A stretch of DNA of 64,000 nt from Sinohyriopsis cumingii (taxonomy: Eukaryota > Mollusca > Bivalvia > Unionida > Unionidae): the NCBI GenBank assembly GCA_028554795.2, contig CM068829.1:137585579-137649578 (forward strand), in the 5' to 3' direction. Under the pieces are notes generated by a model, which searched no databases, was not told where the DNA came from, and saw nothing but the letters and a program-made list of their open reading frames with translations. The position numbers and the translations under genes were made by a program. Of this stretch, positions 10,192 to 22,189 are shown piece after piece (position 1 is the first letter of the stretch; each line of letters starts with the position of its first letter).

Positions 10192-12648
10192 CTGTTCATA
10201 TCTACATGATACTGATGATACTCTGTTTATATCTACATGCTATTGATGATACTCTGTTTATATCTACAAGTTATTGATGATACTCTGTTAATATCTACTT
10301 GCTATCGATGATACTCTGTTCATATCTACATGCTATTGATGACACTCTGTTCATATCTACATGCTATCAATGATACTCTGTTAATATATACATGCTATTA
10401 ATGATACTTTGTTCATATCTACATGCTATCAATGATACTCTGTTAATATATACATGCTATCAATGATACTTTGTTAATATATACATTCTATCGATGATAC
10501 TCTGTTCATATCTACATGCTATTGATGATACTCTGTTCATATCTACATGCTATCAATGATACTCTGTTAATATATACATGCTATCGATGATACTCTGTTC
10601 ATATCTACATGCTACTGATGATACTCTGTTAATATCTACTTGCTATCGATGATACTCTGTTCATATCTACATGCTATTGATGACACTCTGTTCATATCTA
10701 CATGCTATCAATGATACTCTGTTAATATATACATGCTATCAATGATACTTTGTTCATATCTACATGCTATCAATGATACTCTGTTAATATATACATGCTA
10801 TCGATGATACTTTGTTCATATCTACATGCTATTGATGATACTCTGTTCATATATACATGCTACTGATGATACTCTATTCATATATATGTGCTACTGATGA
10901 TACTCTATTCATATCTACATGCTATTTATGATACTCTATTCATATCTATGTGCTACTGATGATACTCTGTTCATATCTACATGCTATTGATGATACTCTG
11001 TTAATATCTACATCATACTGATGATACTTTGTTCATATCTACATGCTACTGATGATACTCTATTCATATCTACATGCTATTGATGATACTCTATTCATAT
11101 CTATGTGCTACTGATGATACACTATTCATATCTACATGTTTATTGATACTCTATTCATATCTACATGTTATTGATGATACTCATTTCATATCTACATGCT
11201 ATTGATGATACTCTGTTCATATCTGCATGCTATCAATGATACTTTGTTCATATCTACATGCTATTGATGATACTCTATTCATATATACATGCTACTGATG
11301 ATACTCTATTCATATCTACATGCTATTTATGATACTCTATTCATATCTATGTGCTACTGATGATACTCTGTTCATATCTACATGCTATTGACGATACTCT
11401 GTTAATATCCACATACTACTGATGATACTTTGTTCATATCTACATGCTACTGATGATACTCTATTCATATATACATGCTATTGATGATACTCTATTCATA
11501 TTTATGTGTTATTGATGATACACTATTCATAACTACATGTTTATTGATACTCTATTTATATATACGTGTTATTGATGATACTCATTTCATATCTACATGC
11601 TATTGATGATACTCTGTTCATATCTGCATGCTACTGATGATACTCTATTCATATATACATGCTATTGATGATACTCTAGTCATATCTACATGCTATTGAT
11701 GATACTCTAGTCATATCTACATGCTATTGATGATACTCTATTCATATCTAAGTGTTATTGATGATACTCTAATCCTATCTAAATGCTATTGATGATACTC
11801 CATTCATATCTACATGCTACTGATGATACTCTAATCCTATATATATGCTATTGATGATACTCTATTCATATCTACATGCTACTGACAATACTCAATTCAT
11901 ATATACATGCTATTGATGATACTCTAGTCATATCTACATGCTATTGACGATACTCTATTCATATATACATGCTATTGATGATACTCTAGTCATATCTACA
12001 TGCTACTGATGATACTCTAGTCATATCTACATGCTATTGATGATACTCTATTCATATATACATGCTATTGATGATACTCTATTCATATCTACATGCTACT
12101 GATGATACTCTATTCATATATACATGCTATTGATGATACTCGAGTCATATCTACATGCTATTGATGATACTCTATTCATATCTACATGCTACTGATGATA
12201 CTCTATTCATATCTAAGTGTTATTGATGATACTCTAATCCTATCTATATGCTATTGATGATACTCCATTCATATCTACATGCTACTGATGATACTCTAAT
12301 CCTATCTATATGCTATTGATCATACTCTAATCCTATCTATATGCTACTGATCATACTGTAATCCTATATATATGCTATTGATTATACTCTATTCATATCT
12401 ACATGCTACTGATGATACTCTATTCATATCCTACATGTTATTGATTATACTCTATTCATATCTATATGCTATTGTTGATACACTATTCATATCTAAGTGT
12501 TATTGATGATACTCTAATCCTATCTATATGCTATTGATGATACTCTATTCATATCTACATGCTACTGATGATACTCTATTAATATATACATGTTATTGAT
12601 TATACTCTATTCATGTCTACATGCTATTGATGATACACTATTCATATA
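10192..12648. repeat. Minisatellite, 31-bp unit, about 79 copies
   Basis: The unit is about 31 bp with core 'tgctattgatgatactctgt' and 'tcatatctaca'. Variants (tctgtt/tctatt/tctaat; 'cctatctatatg') cluster along the array, suggesting local spread of subtypes. The array is interrupted by the LINE at 12,650-14,140 and resumes at 14,148-14,208. Confidence 0.97.
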
Positions 12649-14140
12649 ATAATAATAATAATAATAATATTAGTAATAACAATAATGAGGACTTTGTATA
12701 GCGCCTAATCTTTCGAAGCTCTAAGCGCTTTACAACATTAGACAACACCTATAAGATAAGAAACATAATCATATTATTACAAAAACAAACAACATGAAAT
12801 TAGAAAAACATTAAAAAATAAAAAACATGCTGAGAATATTTCAGGTAGGAAACATTATTAGGTCTTTAAGTTTGTTCTTGCAGTCGAAATAAGTGAGTTT
12901 TGAGAGCCCTCTTGAATGTGATCACTGTGTCTTTGTGTCTAAGTTCAGTGGGCAATTCATTCCACGTTGCTGGGCCCTGGTATGCAAAAGAATGCTGTCC
13001 ATATGACTTTGTTTTCATAGTGGGAATAATGAGTATATGATTGTCAGAAGAGGAACTTAAGTATCTTGCTGGTGTGAACACATGGGTGAGGTCAGATAGG
13101 TATGTTGGACTGGAGTCCAACAGTGAAATGTAGCACAGAGAACAAATTTTGTGTTTGATTCTGGATCGAATGGATAGCCAGTGTAGGGTACAGAGCAGCG
13201 GGAAGGTGTGCTCTGATCGTGGTACTCTAAGTATGATTCAAGCAGCTGTGTTTGAACTTTTTGAAGTTTCTGGAGTAGATATTGAGATGAACCAGACAGA
13301 ACTGAGTTACAATAGTCCAGTCTTGAAAGTACTAATGAACACACAAGTGTTTTAGTGGCATCAACTAAAAGATATTTGCGAATTGAGCTGATGTGTCTCA
13401 GCTCAAGATATGCAGCCTTGCATATGTTCATGACATGTTGGTGCAATGTGAGAGTACTGTCCAGAGTAACACCTAGGTTTCATACTGATTGTGTGAATTT
13501 AATGTTGATGTTGCTGATATTTACTGTTTGAGGTAAAGGATGTGAATGAGAAAGTCTTTGTGTTGTGATCAGAATGGCCTCAGTTTTATCATCATTCATC
13601 TGCAACTTGTTACATATCATCCATGACTTCACATCAGAAATGCACCTCTCTACACCTTGGATGGTAGCATCAACTTCAGCTGGGTGGCTAGATTTGTATA
13701 TTTAGGTGTCATCAGCGTACAATTGGTGAGACACTGGATGATGATCTATGACACTTGAGAGTGACTGAGTGTACAGAATGAAGAGAGCAGGTCCAAGAAC
13801 AGACCCCTCTGGAACACCACAACATAGATCAACTGGGCTGGAGTGTATTCCATTTGCAGATACAATTTGTGTCCTGTTGACCAAGTAGGACTTGAACCAC
13901 AGTAAGGCTGTATCATGAATGCCAAATACACACTGGAGACAGTGAAGTAATATATCATAGTCTATTGTGTCAAATGCTGCAGACAAATCAAGGAGGGTGA
14001 GGACTGTAACGTTACCACTATCCAACGCAGAGAGAATGTCATTAACTATTTTTAGAAGAGTTGTTTCAGTACTGTGGCAAGGCAATATGCAGATTGTACA
14101 TTGCTAAAAAGACTATGAGAATTTAGATGAGATACAAGCT
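12649..14140 (-). mobile_element. 5'-truncated non-LTR retrotransposon (CR1/L2/Jockey-like) inserted in the 31-bp array
   Basis: The minus strand reads as the C-terminal part of a LINE reverse transcriptase. The 14,085-13,702 part has 'LDLSAAFDTIDYDILLHCL', 'GVPEGSVLGPALFILYTQSL' and the catalytic 'LYADDT'. The same frame continues with two stops through 'NKLQMNDDKTEAILITTQRL' and 'SRLDYCNSVLSG' to about 13,200. A frameshift there puts the last part (13,120-12,866) in another frame, containing 'AYQGPATWNELPTELR'. The 3' end has the GCGCTATACAAAG-like stem typical of such tails and a short (ATT)n run at 12,647-12,672. The 5' half (endonuclease, ORF1) is missing, as is usual for these elements. 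The catalytic box is intact but stops and the frameshift kill it. Confidence 0.88.
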
Positions 14141-14147
14141 GGGATAT

Positions 14148-14208
14148 ATATGTGTTATTGATGATACTCTATACATATATACATGCTAATGATGATACTC
14201 TATATTAC
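14148..14208. repeat. Continuation of the 31-bp minisatellite beyond the LINE
   Basis: Two units ('tgttattgatgatactcta', 'catgctaatgatgatactct') resume the array almost in register. The short 'atat' at both junctions may be the target-site duplication of the LINE. Confidence 0.9.
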
Positions 14209-14349
14209 CATTATAATTGTTTAAAGGTTAACCTCTGTTCTTTCAACTTACTAAATAAAACTGTATATAAAAAGCGCATCAAGTGCAATCAGCCTAGACA
14301 CAGATCAGCCATTACCTAATGGGAGAGAAATCAGGTTTATACTGTTACA

Positions 14350-15421
14350 AGCAGTGTAGACAGTGGGATTTCTCTCCTGAAGTAGACAGTGCCTCTGTCA
14401 TAATGTATACAATGGCCTCTGTCATATAGTAGACAATGGCCTCTCTGTCATAAAGTAGATGGCCTCTCTGTTGTAAAGTAGACAATGGCCTCTCTGTCGT
14501 AAAGTAGACAATGACCTCTGTGTCATAAAGTAGACAATGGCCTCTCTGTTGTAAAGTAAACAATGGCCTCTCTGTCATAAATTAGACAATGGCCTCTCTG
14601 TCATAAGGTAGACAATGGCATCTCTGTCGTGAAGTAGACAATGACCTCTCTATCATAAAGTAGACAATGACCTATCTGTTGTAAAGTAGACAATGACCTC
14701 TCCATCATAAAGTAGACAATGACCTCTCTGTCCTGAAGTAGACAATGGCCTCTGTTGTAAAGCAGACAATGGCCTCTGTGTCGTAAAGTAGACAGTGGCC
14801 TCTGTCATAAAGTAGACAATGACCTCTCTGTTGTAAAGTAGACAACGGCCTATCTGTCATAAAGTAGACAATGACCTCTCTGTCCTAAAGTAGACAATGG
14901 CATCTCTGTCCTAAAGTAAAGTGGCCTCTCTGTTGTAAAGTAGACAATGACCTCTTTCTCCTAAAGTAGACAATGGCATCTCTGTCCTAAAGTAAAGTGG
15001 CCTCTCTGTCGTAAAGTAGACAATGACCTCTTTCTCCTAAAGTAGACAATGGCCTCTGTTGTAAAGTAGATAGTGGCCTATGTCATAAAGTAGACAATGA
15101 CCTCTCTTTTGTAAAGTAGACAATGGCCTCTCTGTCGTAAAGTAGATAATGGCCTCTCTGTCCTAAAGTAGACAATGGCCTCTATGTTGTAAAGTAGACA
15201 ATGGCCTCACTGTCATAAAGTATATAGTGGCCTCTCTTTAGTCAAGTAGACAATGGCCTCTCTGTCATCAAGTAGACAATGGCCTCTCTGTCGCGAAGCA
15301 TACAGTGATCTCTGTGTTGCAAAGTAGACAATGGCCTCTCTGTCATAAAGACAATGGCCTCTCTGTCATAAAGACAATGGCCTCTCTGCCATGAAGTATA
15401 TAGTAGCCTCTTTATCATAAA
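14350..15421. repeat. Minisatellite, about 26-bp unit, about 40 copies
   Basis: The unit is 'agtagacaatggcctctctg' followed by 'tcataa', with many point variants and occasional truncated units (for example near 14,920 and 14,995, duplicated together as a larger block). It lies in intron 1 of the minus-strand gene. Confidence 0.96.
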
Positions 15422-15571
15422 ACATTACTCAAAATCTCCAGTAATAAGCGTTTCTCCAGATTCAGAAATCTTACTTGAAATGCAAGAATGCAGTCTTTTG
15501 ATTGGTTAGAATATTTTTCAGACTGATTTGGAGTCAAACAGTGTCATGATAGAGAGGCAATCTATCTATCA

Positions 15572-16352
15572 ATGCATCATACAACAGCAGATCAAGGCCT
15601 ATGTTTTTCACATTTAGGTGTAGTATCACACAATAGCAAATCAAGGCCTATACTGTTCACATTTAGGTGTGGCATCTTACAATAGCCAATCAAGGTCTTA
15701 TAATGTTCACATTTAGGTGTGGCATCATACGAAAGCATATCAAGGCCAATGCTGTTCACATTTGAGTGTGACATCATACAATAGCAAATCAAGGCCTATG
15801 CTGTTCACATTTGGGTGTGGCATTATAAAATAGCAAATCAAGGCTTATAATGTTCACATTTGGATGTGGTACCATACAATACCATAACAAGGCCTATACT
15901 GCTTACATTTTGGTGTGGCATTATGCAATAGCAAATCAAGATGTAAGGCCTATGCTGTTCACATTTGAGTGTGGCATCATACAATAGCAAATCAAGCCCT
16001 ATGCCATTCACATTTGGGTGTGGTATCATACAATAGCATATCAAGGCCTATAATATTCACATTTGGGTGTGGTATCATAAAATACCATATCAAGGCCTAT
16101 ACTGTTTACACTTTGGTGTGGCATTATACAATAGCAAATCAAGATGTAAGGCCTATGCTGTTCACATCTGGGTGTGGCATCATACAATAGTGAATCAAGG
16201 CCTATATCATACAATAGCAAATCAAGGCCTATGATGTTCACATTTGGGTGTGGTATCATACAATAGCATATCAAAGCCTATACTGTTCACATTTGGGTGT
16301 GGCATCATACAATAGCATATCAAGGCCTATACTGTTTACATTTAGGGGGTGT
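15572..16352. repeat. Minisatellite, about 49-bp unit, about 16 copies
   Basis: The unit contains 'catacaatagcaaatcaagg', 'cctatgctgttcacatttgg' and 'gtgtggcat'. A block of about four units containing the variant 'aagatgtaaggcctatgctg' occurs twice about 210 bp apart (15,930 and 16,140), a higher-order duplication. Confidence 0.95.
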
Positions 16353-19323
16353 TATGCGTAAGTAAATAAGGTAATATAATTTCACTCAATCAACAATTTA
16401 AAGAACCAATGTTTCAATTCACATTAGTGTTTGTCATGCTATAAGAATTAGCCTGGTCATTGCCAATAATATAAAATATGGTGGTCCTAGGTCACTTTAA
16501 AAAAATCTTTAAATTAACTTTCCTTAAGAGAGATATACAACCTATTCTCTAATTTGTATATATGCATGATACAGTCTGCATATGTCAGAATGACATGGGA
16601 ATATGCTTATAATGCATGAGTGCACTCAATGACATTGTAGATGACATCATTATACTTATGATGTCATGAACTTTTGCAATATTTCTTGTGTTCTCAAAAA
16701 CAATCTGGATCATCTACAAAAATTAATTCTTGTGAACAACAAATTCTTTGTTGTAAATTAAAACATTTTATGATCTTTCTAATGTTGTAAAATCTTTCAC
16801 AAAATGCTCTATTTTTTAAGCAATAATCAATACCACTGATATACCATGCTATTTTTCTAACATTATTTCCCTGTGAGAAATAAGAGAAAACTAATCCATC
16901 ATGTGTGTCAGTATGTGAAAGATAAATTCCACTTTCGGGACCATTGCTGCTGTCTACAAATTGTGACCTTCATGTGAGATTTGTGTATCCTGCAGCAATC
17001 CACATGATAGATTTTAGTATTTCCTTCCAATTCATTGAAGCAAAAAGCAAACATAGGGCAAATTAGCAATGTCTAGTACTGCAATATGAATGATGAAAAT
17101 AATACAACTAACATCTAAAATTTCCCTACTTCCTGAGCTCAGTAGTTTAGTTTTAACATAATATATATACATGTCATTAATTTTAGTCTCACCTGGTTCC
17201 TTTATGCTGCATTTGTGTTTTGGTCTTGTAATAAAGATATGTTCAATTCATTTTTATATCCTTGCTTTTATCACTTTGTTATGCAATCTGTAATTATCTT
17301 GTGACAAGTAAAATCACTAAAAACTAATAAAACTGAGACAGAAAAAAAGGGAAATATGTTGTCATGTATCATAAAAGATTCCAAAACATCAAATTTTGCT
17401 GGTCAAGTCTGACTGACAAGCTGAAATGGCCAGTTGCTAACTCAACATGTCAGACATATGTCATATGGTGCTCATAATTATTCCATATAATTATTCAGTA
17501 ATTACTCCATATAATTATTCAGTAATTAGAATAATTCGGCAATTATATCTTCCTAATTATTTAAAAACCTTATGACACAATCTACAGGTATTAAAGTCTA
17601 TCCTCAAATCTTTAGAATTTTTAAAATGATTGCCTCTAGCTCTTTCTGCTTGTGATGTTAATCCTAACATCATCAGCCTTCAAATCATCAGTGCATTCAG
17701 GGCCTTAAAACAACATACAATATTGTCAGTCGATACCCTAATTAGAATCAATGGAAAAAATTAGATGCGACAAAACCATTATAATCACCCATAAAATACT
17801 ATTATGATGGCTCAATGCCAGCTTCAACTAAATATGTCTGCTAAGCTGGTGCCATGTATATTCAAAACCTACAATATGCTAAATAATAAAAAAAAATTAC
17901 ACAATTTTTTACACCAAAAAAAGCTAAAACATTTAAAGGACAACATTCTATACAGACTTTTTTTAAGAAAGAATCTGTTTTAAGAGAAATATGAAAAGGA
18001 AAAATTGTGATTTGGAGGGATAATAAAAGACAGAAGCAACACATCAAATGGAGAATGGGAAATTATACATTTTCTTGTATATCAGTTAATACAAAAGATT
18101 TTCTTGCTTTTTACGATAAACATCTTTTAATGTTAAAATATCTACAATTTTCCAATGGCCATATTAAACTGCTAAAAATAATTTCTGGCAATAGCTGAAA
18201 ACTTTTAAAACCCCGATATATGATATCAGTGCTGCACCCCAAGTTTCCTGTAATTTTTGTCTTTGGTTCTCATTACACCCCTGTGTGCACTTTTGTCAGA
18301 GTAAGTTTGAAACATCAACCTATTATTTTTACATATTGCATGCCTGTGCTTGCTTTAGAAATGACTAAAGTCACTAAGGGCCATAAATATTTTAAGATAG
18401 CAGTTCATTTCCATTTTTTAAATCATTTTTGGCAATCAAAACATTTAACATTTATAACAGCCTGCTAATTTATAATACAGATTCAATGATGGCTACTAGT
18501 GTATTATATTTCAATGTTTGAAATAATGGCAAATGGAACTGAATTTAATTTGGAAAGAAAATAATTCAGAAAGCATGGAATTATTACAGTAAATACTGAC
18601 ATATCAAAGATTTAAAAATAAATTTGTCCAACTCGAGGGACCAGATCAAATTAGGCTCAGACAAGCTCAAATTTCCAATGTATTTTTTGCATATGGGCAA
18701 GCAAACAAACTGAAAGAGAGATAAGGAGAAACTGAAAGAGAGATAAGGAGAATGGGGTTAAGTTCCATTTGTAACGCTTTATGTTCTGCAAGTTTTATAC
18801 ATTGTGATCTTGCCACAGTACACATATCAGCTATTTTCGTGCTTACATGTACCACATTATTTGCTTGCATAACTGGCCACATCATATGTCATTTCCATCT
18901 TGTAGTTAATATCAATGTCAGTTTCAAATTTTCTCACTCAGATGTGATAATATGAATATTTACTATCTAAAGCAAGTCTGGACAAATGAGGAATCAATAT
19001 TTATGTTTTAGCTTATCAAGATTGAAGCAAAGAGATAAAAACACATGAAATGAATAACTGACAATCTCAACATTAAATGTCATAATTTCAGCAAGTCTGT
19101 CATATGCAAATTCAGGCACTTATAAATGCAAATATAAAACGTTTTTGTACATCATTTGCTTGTTTAGATTACCAACAAATTTCCATACAAATTTTATTAC
19201 ATCTGAATCACAAAAAACAGCATCAGCAGAGTAAACTCAGTAAGCGGGAGACTGCCCATTGAACAATGTCTGGAGCCTATTTCTGTCATTTTCTATGTAT
19301 TTCATATCTTTAGTTTCATTTAC
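16353..19323. other. Intron 1 (proximal part), no gene recognised
   Basis: About 3 kb of AT-rich, CpG-poor sequence. Small local repeats only: 'ccatataattattcagtaat' twice at about 17,483-17,530 and 'ctgaaagagagataaggaga' twice at about 18,710-18,750. I looked for minus-strand exons; the best donor (accag/gtgaga near 17,190) lacks an open exon upstream. Confidence 0.45.
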
Positions 19324-19419
19324 CTGTGCTGCATGCTGCAGGTCTGTGTAGATCTGGGAAGACTTCAGAAACTGAATCAAATTCTGAACGTACCACTGGG
19401 AAACGAGTAACTCGCCCAT
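19324..19419 (-). CDS. Unidentified minus-strand gene, exon 1 with start codon
   Basis: The minus strand has ATG at 19,419 and 32 codons beginning 'MGELLVSQWYVQNLIQFLKS' and ending 'QHAAQ', then a donor CAG/GTAAAT at 19,323. The frame ends in phase 0, matching exon 2 at 10,112. There is no signal peptide and no known motif. Helix-favouring residues suggest a folded N-terminus. The upstream sequence is CpG-rich and promoter-like, and intron 1 (9.2 kb) is filled with minisatellites. The start is the first ATG in a frame that has no upstream in-frame extension of note. The identity is unknown. Confidence 0.65.
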
Positions 19420-20036
19420 GATTATCGTACTAAGTAAACTGACTTTTCCACATCAGAATACTGCTGGCATGTAAACTTAAATCGGTGTTTTTGCGCAATA
19501 ATCAATCAATCACACCGTGAAATAATACTCCAACCTGAACCATTAGCATCAGAGTAACCTAAATTCGAGGCAAGTGTACCATAGCAACAGGTCCCGCGTA
19601 CAGTTAACAGTAATCTTACACTTCATGTGGTGCGAAAAACAGCAAAGAAAATTTACATTTTATGCGTCTTATATTATAATGTTTTGAGGATGAACAAATA
19701 TTCTTTTAAATCTAGTCTAATGTTGAAAACGCTGTTTCCAGAAGAGCTAGACCGGAAGTGCGCTAATTGGGTCATGAAATTAAACGGCTATACCATGTAA
19801 AGAAACGGACAATGATGCCATCGGAAGAATATAACAGAAACTGAAACCCAGAAAATCTAACAGCATTTCTATAAATAATAAAAATGTAAATATATATTTA
19901 TAAAGTATCCATTTCCACGTGCTTTGGAAAGTTCTCTGTTTAGATCGATTAGGTAAAATAATAACGAAACATGATTTAAAGACCTTGAAGTATAAACTAA
20001 TCAGGCTGATCAAAAGACAATCCCTCGTTGTCGAAC
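19420..20036. promoter_or_regulatory. Putative divergent CpG-rich promoter
   Basis: Between the minus-strand ATG at 19,419 and a candidate plus-strand ATG at 20,037 lie 617 bp that are clearly richer in CpG than the preceding intron. A canonical ETS/GABP-type site 'accggaagtg' lies at 19,751-19,760 with an inverted CCAAT box (attgg) at 19,766-19,770. Such sites are common in animal housekeeping divergent promoters. The role is inferred from layout and motifs only. Confidence 0.5.
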
Positions 20037-20154
20037 ATGAAAATGATACTGAGATATCCTGTCTGTATTAGAGGACTACTTGTGAAACGAATACCAAACA
20101 AGTCCCATGTTTTTACTTTGTGGAAAATGGGGTCCTCATTGCTGGTGATGAGGG
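20037..20154 (+). CDS. Candidate first exon of a divergent plus-strand gene
   Basis: The frame starts ATG at 20,037 (a second ATG at 20,043) and encodes about 39 residues beginning 'MKMILRYPVCIRGLLVKRIP' up to a consensus donor GTGAGT at 20,155-20,160, leaving in phase 1. The peptide has several Arg/Lys and no Asp or Glu, like a mitochondrial targeting sequence. No later exon was found; the region just downstream is a retrotransposon relic. Support is limited to one exon, its donor and the promoter context. Confidence 0.35.
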
Positions 20155-20246
20155 GTGAGTGAGCTATCTAGTTGTCGTTGCAAATTCATATCGAGAGGAC
20201 GTTCTTATTCAAGCCAATGAACTCCCTTCATGGGTTAGTTACGATT

Positions 20247-21170
20247 AAATACAACTTATCACTTATTGGCCAAAAACTTTAAAGCGATTTTTATAAATAC
20301 TGTAAATCTTTTCACATGGTAGGAAAATCCCAAGCAGAAGATACCTAGGGATATTAGCAACCTATTCCTGCATTTGACGAACCATTTAGCAGAATAATGG
20401 TAGATTTTGTCGGTCTCTTACCTAAGACTATAATGTGTGTGTGTGTGCGTGTGTGTGTGCGTGTGCGTGCGTGCGTGCGTACGTGCGTGCGTGTGTGTGT
20501 GTGTGTGTCCACAAGATTTCCACAGGAGACTCAATTGAGAAATGGTAAAACTAAAACTATTGTAAAGGCTTTGGTATATTTTTTCCGTTCCGAAATATGT
20601 CCAGTCTAATCAATGGTCAAATTTTATGTCTGGAACTTTCAATTAAGTTATGCATTTATTAGGCATCCAACAGTTTAAATCTTCTGCCAATCACTCAGAA
20701 AGTCAAGGCGATTTCGAAAGATTTCATCAAACCTTGAAGAATCAAATTCGATCATGTTGCTTGATACAGGAAGGACTGGGTTGAGGGGGATCATTTGATG
20801 TTGCTTGCTGCTATGGAATCAGTTCAAGACTCATTGGGTTTTAGTCCTTTTGAACTGGTTTTAGAGACACTGTCTGTGGACCGTTTTGAGTTATGAAAAG
20901 AAAGAGAAAAAAACCTCTTTCAAATGAAGATTCAAATATTAATATTCTTGATATGTCTCAGATTTCAAATATAAGTTCTCAAAGGTGTGTGAAGTTGCAA
21001 GAAATAATCTACTTTCGGCTCAGTCACAAATGAAATTAAGGTATGAGAGAAATACTCCGGAAAGGAGTTTTCAGCCAGGTGACAATGTTCTGGCTCTCTT
21101 GCCCATACCTCAAAATCCTCTTTGGGCTAAATTTTATGTTGGCGGAAACAGAAACAACATTGTCATATAA
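20247..21170 (+). pseudogene. Gmr1-like element: integrase relic
   Basis: Blocks in order: zinc-finger region 'LYSDFYKYC' type (20,270-20,310) and first catalytic Asp region 'FSRIMVDFVG' (about 20,385-20,415); a TG/CGTG microsatellite; then 'KTKTIVKALVYFF' (about 20,545-20,585). A further block near 20,690-20,740 reads 'ESQGDFERFHQTLKNQIRS', holding the catalytic Glu region in changed form. The C-terminal 'LSAQSQMKLRYERNTPERSF' with 'QPGDNVLALLPIPQNPL' lies at 20,985-21,150. Several frameshifts and stops are present. It is followed, not preceded, by reverse transcriptase, which marks the Gmr1 group of Ty3/gypsy elements. Confidence 0.85.
20432..20508. repeat. TG/CGTG microsatellite inside the integrase relic
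   Basis: An alternating (TG)n, (CGTG)n tract of about 75 bp replaces the central part of the integrase core. The same junction ('actataatgtgtg') occurs in the fragment at 3.8-4.0 kb. Confidence 0.95.
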
Positions 21171-21424
21171 ATATAACAAAGAAATAATTTGATAGATAGA
21201 GCCCCGTTAATTATTCAATCAATTTTGTTGTACCTGACACACACAGAGAATATATAAACGATGAAATGGAATCTGATTGTAGTGACTCTGGTTTGAATAT
21301 CAAACAATCTTGACCAGAAATCTTCATATCTGCAACACGACGAACGAAGTGAACTAAAACAGCTATTATACGAATATGATCACTTATTTTCCAGATGTTC
21401 CAACAGGAACAAACTAAATCTACC
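21171..21424 (+). pseudogene. Gmr1-like element: integrase/RT linker
   Basis: Traces of the segment joining integrase to RT: near 21,345-21,400 a frame with 'ERSELKQLLYEYDHLF', then 'FPDVPTGTN' and 'YHDVDIVVSTPVKQ' leading into RT. This continuity shows IN and RT belong to one pol in this order. Confidence 0.7.
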
Positions 21425-22185
21425 ATGACGTAGATATCGTAGTTTCAACACCTGTGAAACAATACCTTTATATGATGAATCCTCTCAGACAGGAATATTT
21501 GAAGAAAGAAATCCAATATTTGTTGGAGAATGTTTTTACAGAACCAAGTAAAAGTAATTGGAGTTCACCATGTATTCTTGTGATTAAACCAGAAAATACA
21601 TTCCTCGTGTATAATGACTATAGAAAAGTCAAGTGTCATCATAATGGGTTCATTTGTCACGAATAGACAAAAATATAAATGCAAAGTATGTCACATGTCA
21701 AAAATTTTGGTCTTTTAAAAGGACTCTGGGAAATTCCCCTATAGGAAAGAGCAAAGAAAATGTCAGCATTTACTACTCCAGATGCGCTTTATCAGTAAAT
21801 AGCGACGCCCTCAGAAATAAAAAGTATCTGGCAACATTCCAGTGTTTAATGAACCTATTAACATCTGTAATGAACCTATTAACATCTGTAATGAACCTTT
21901 TAACATCTGTAATGGACCTATTAACATCTGTAATGGACCTATTAGCATCTGGTCCTGATATCTGTAACCCATACATCCATTATTTCGACATCTTCAATCA
22001 TCTACGACACCTGAGGAGATGACTTGGAAACATTTCGGAAATTCCTCGATCGACTCAGTGATACGCTGACGGTTAAATTAGGTAAAAGTGAGCTTGTGTC
22101 GAATTTATATGACATACTGTGGGACAAGGTCCAAGTAAACCTGTAAAAGTAAAGGTGAAGACTGTCTCCGAACATATCATATTAG
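21425..22185 (+). pseudogene. Gmr1-like element: reverse transcriptase relic
   Basis: Recognisable RT blocks: 'LRQEYLKKEIQYLLENVF' and 'NWSSPCILVIKPE' (21,480-21,600), 'YNDYRKV' (about 21,615), a worn 'AKYVTCQKFWSF' where the catalytic-Asp motif stood, 'MSAFTTPDALYQ' (shifted frame, about 21,760-21,795), 'ATFQCLMNLLTSV' (about 21,832), then 'YIHYFDIFN' where YxDD is expected, and 'ETFRKFLDRLSDTLTVKLGK' (about 22,030-22,090). At least two catalytic aspartate positions are lost and several frameshifts are present. A 21-bp tandem expansion sits just before the YxDD position. Confidence 0.85.
21844..21955. repeat. 21-bp tandem repeat within the RT relic, 5 copies
   Basis: The unit 'atgaacctattaacatctgt' plus one base recurs five times in frame, encoding repeated MNLLTSV or MDLLTSV heptapeptides directly before the YxDD position. 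Later copies share a Gly/Asn-to-Asp change (atggac), giving an order to the duplications. Confidence 0.95.
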
Positions 22186-22189
22186 TCAC

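Noticed and set aside
13149-13355. Plus-strand open frame
   Set aside because: Antisense shadow of the LINE reverse transcriptase.
17180-17340. Possible minus-strand exon with strong donor (accag/gtgaga)
   Set aside because: All three frames have stops before a plausible acceptor.
20397-20609. Plus-strand frame with Val/Arg/Cys-rich stretch
   Set aside because: The stretch is translation of the TG/CGTG microsatellite inside the integrase relic.
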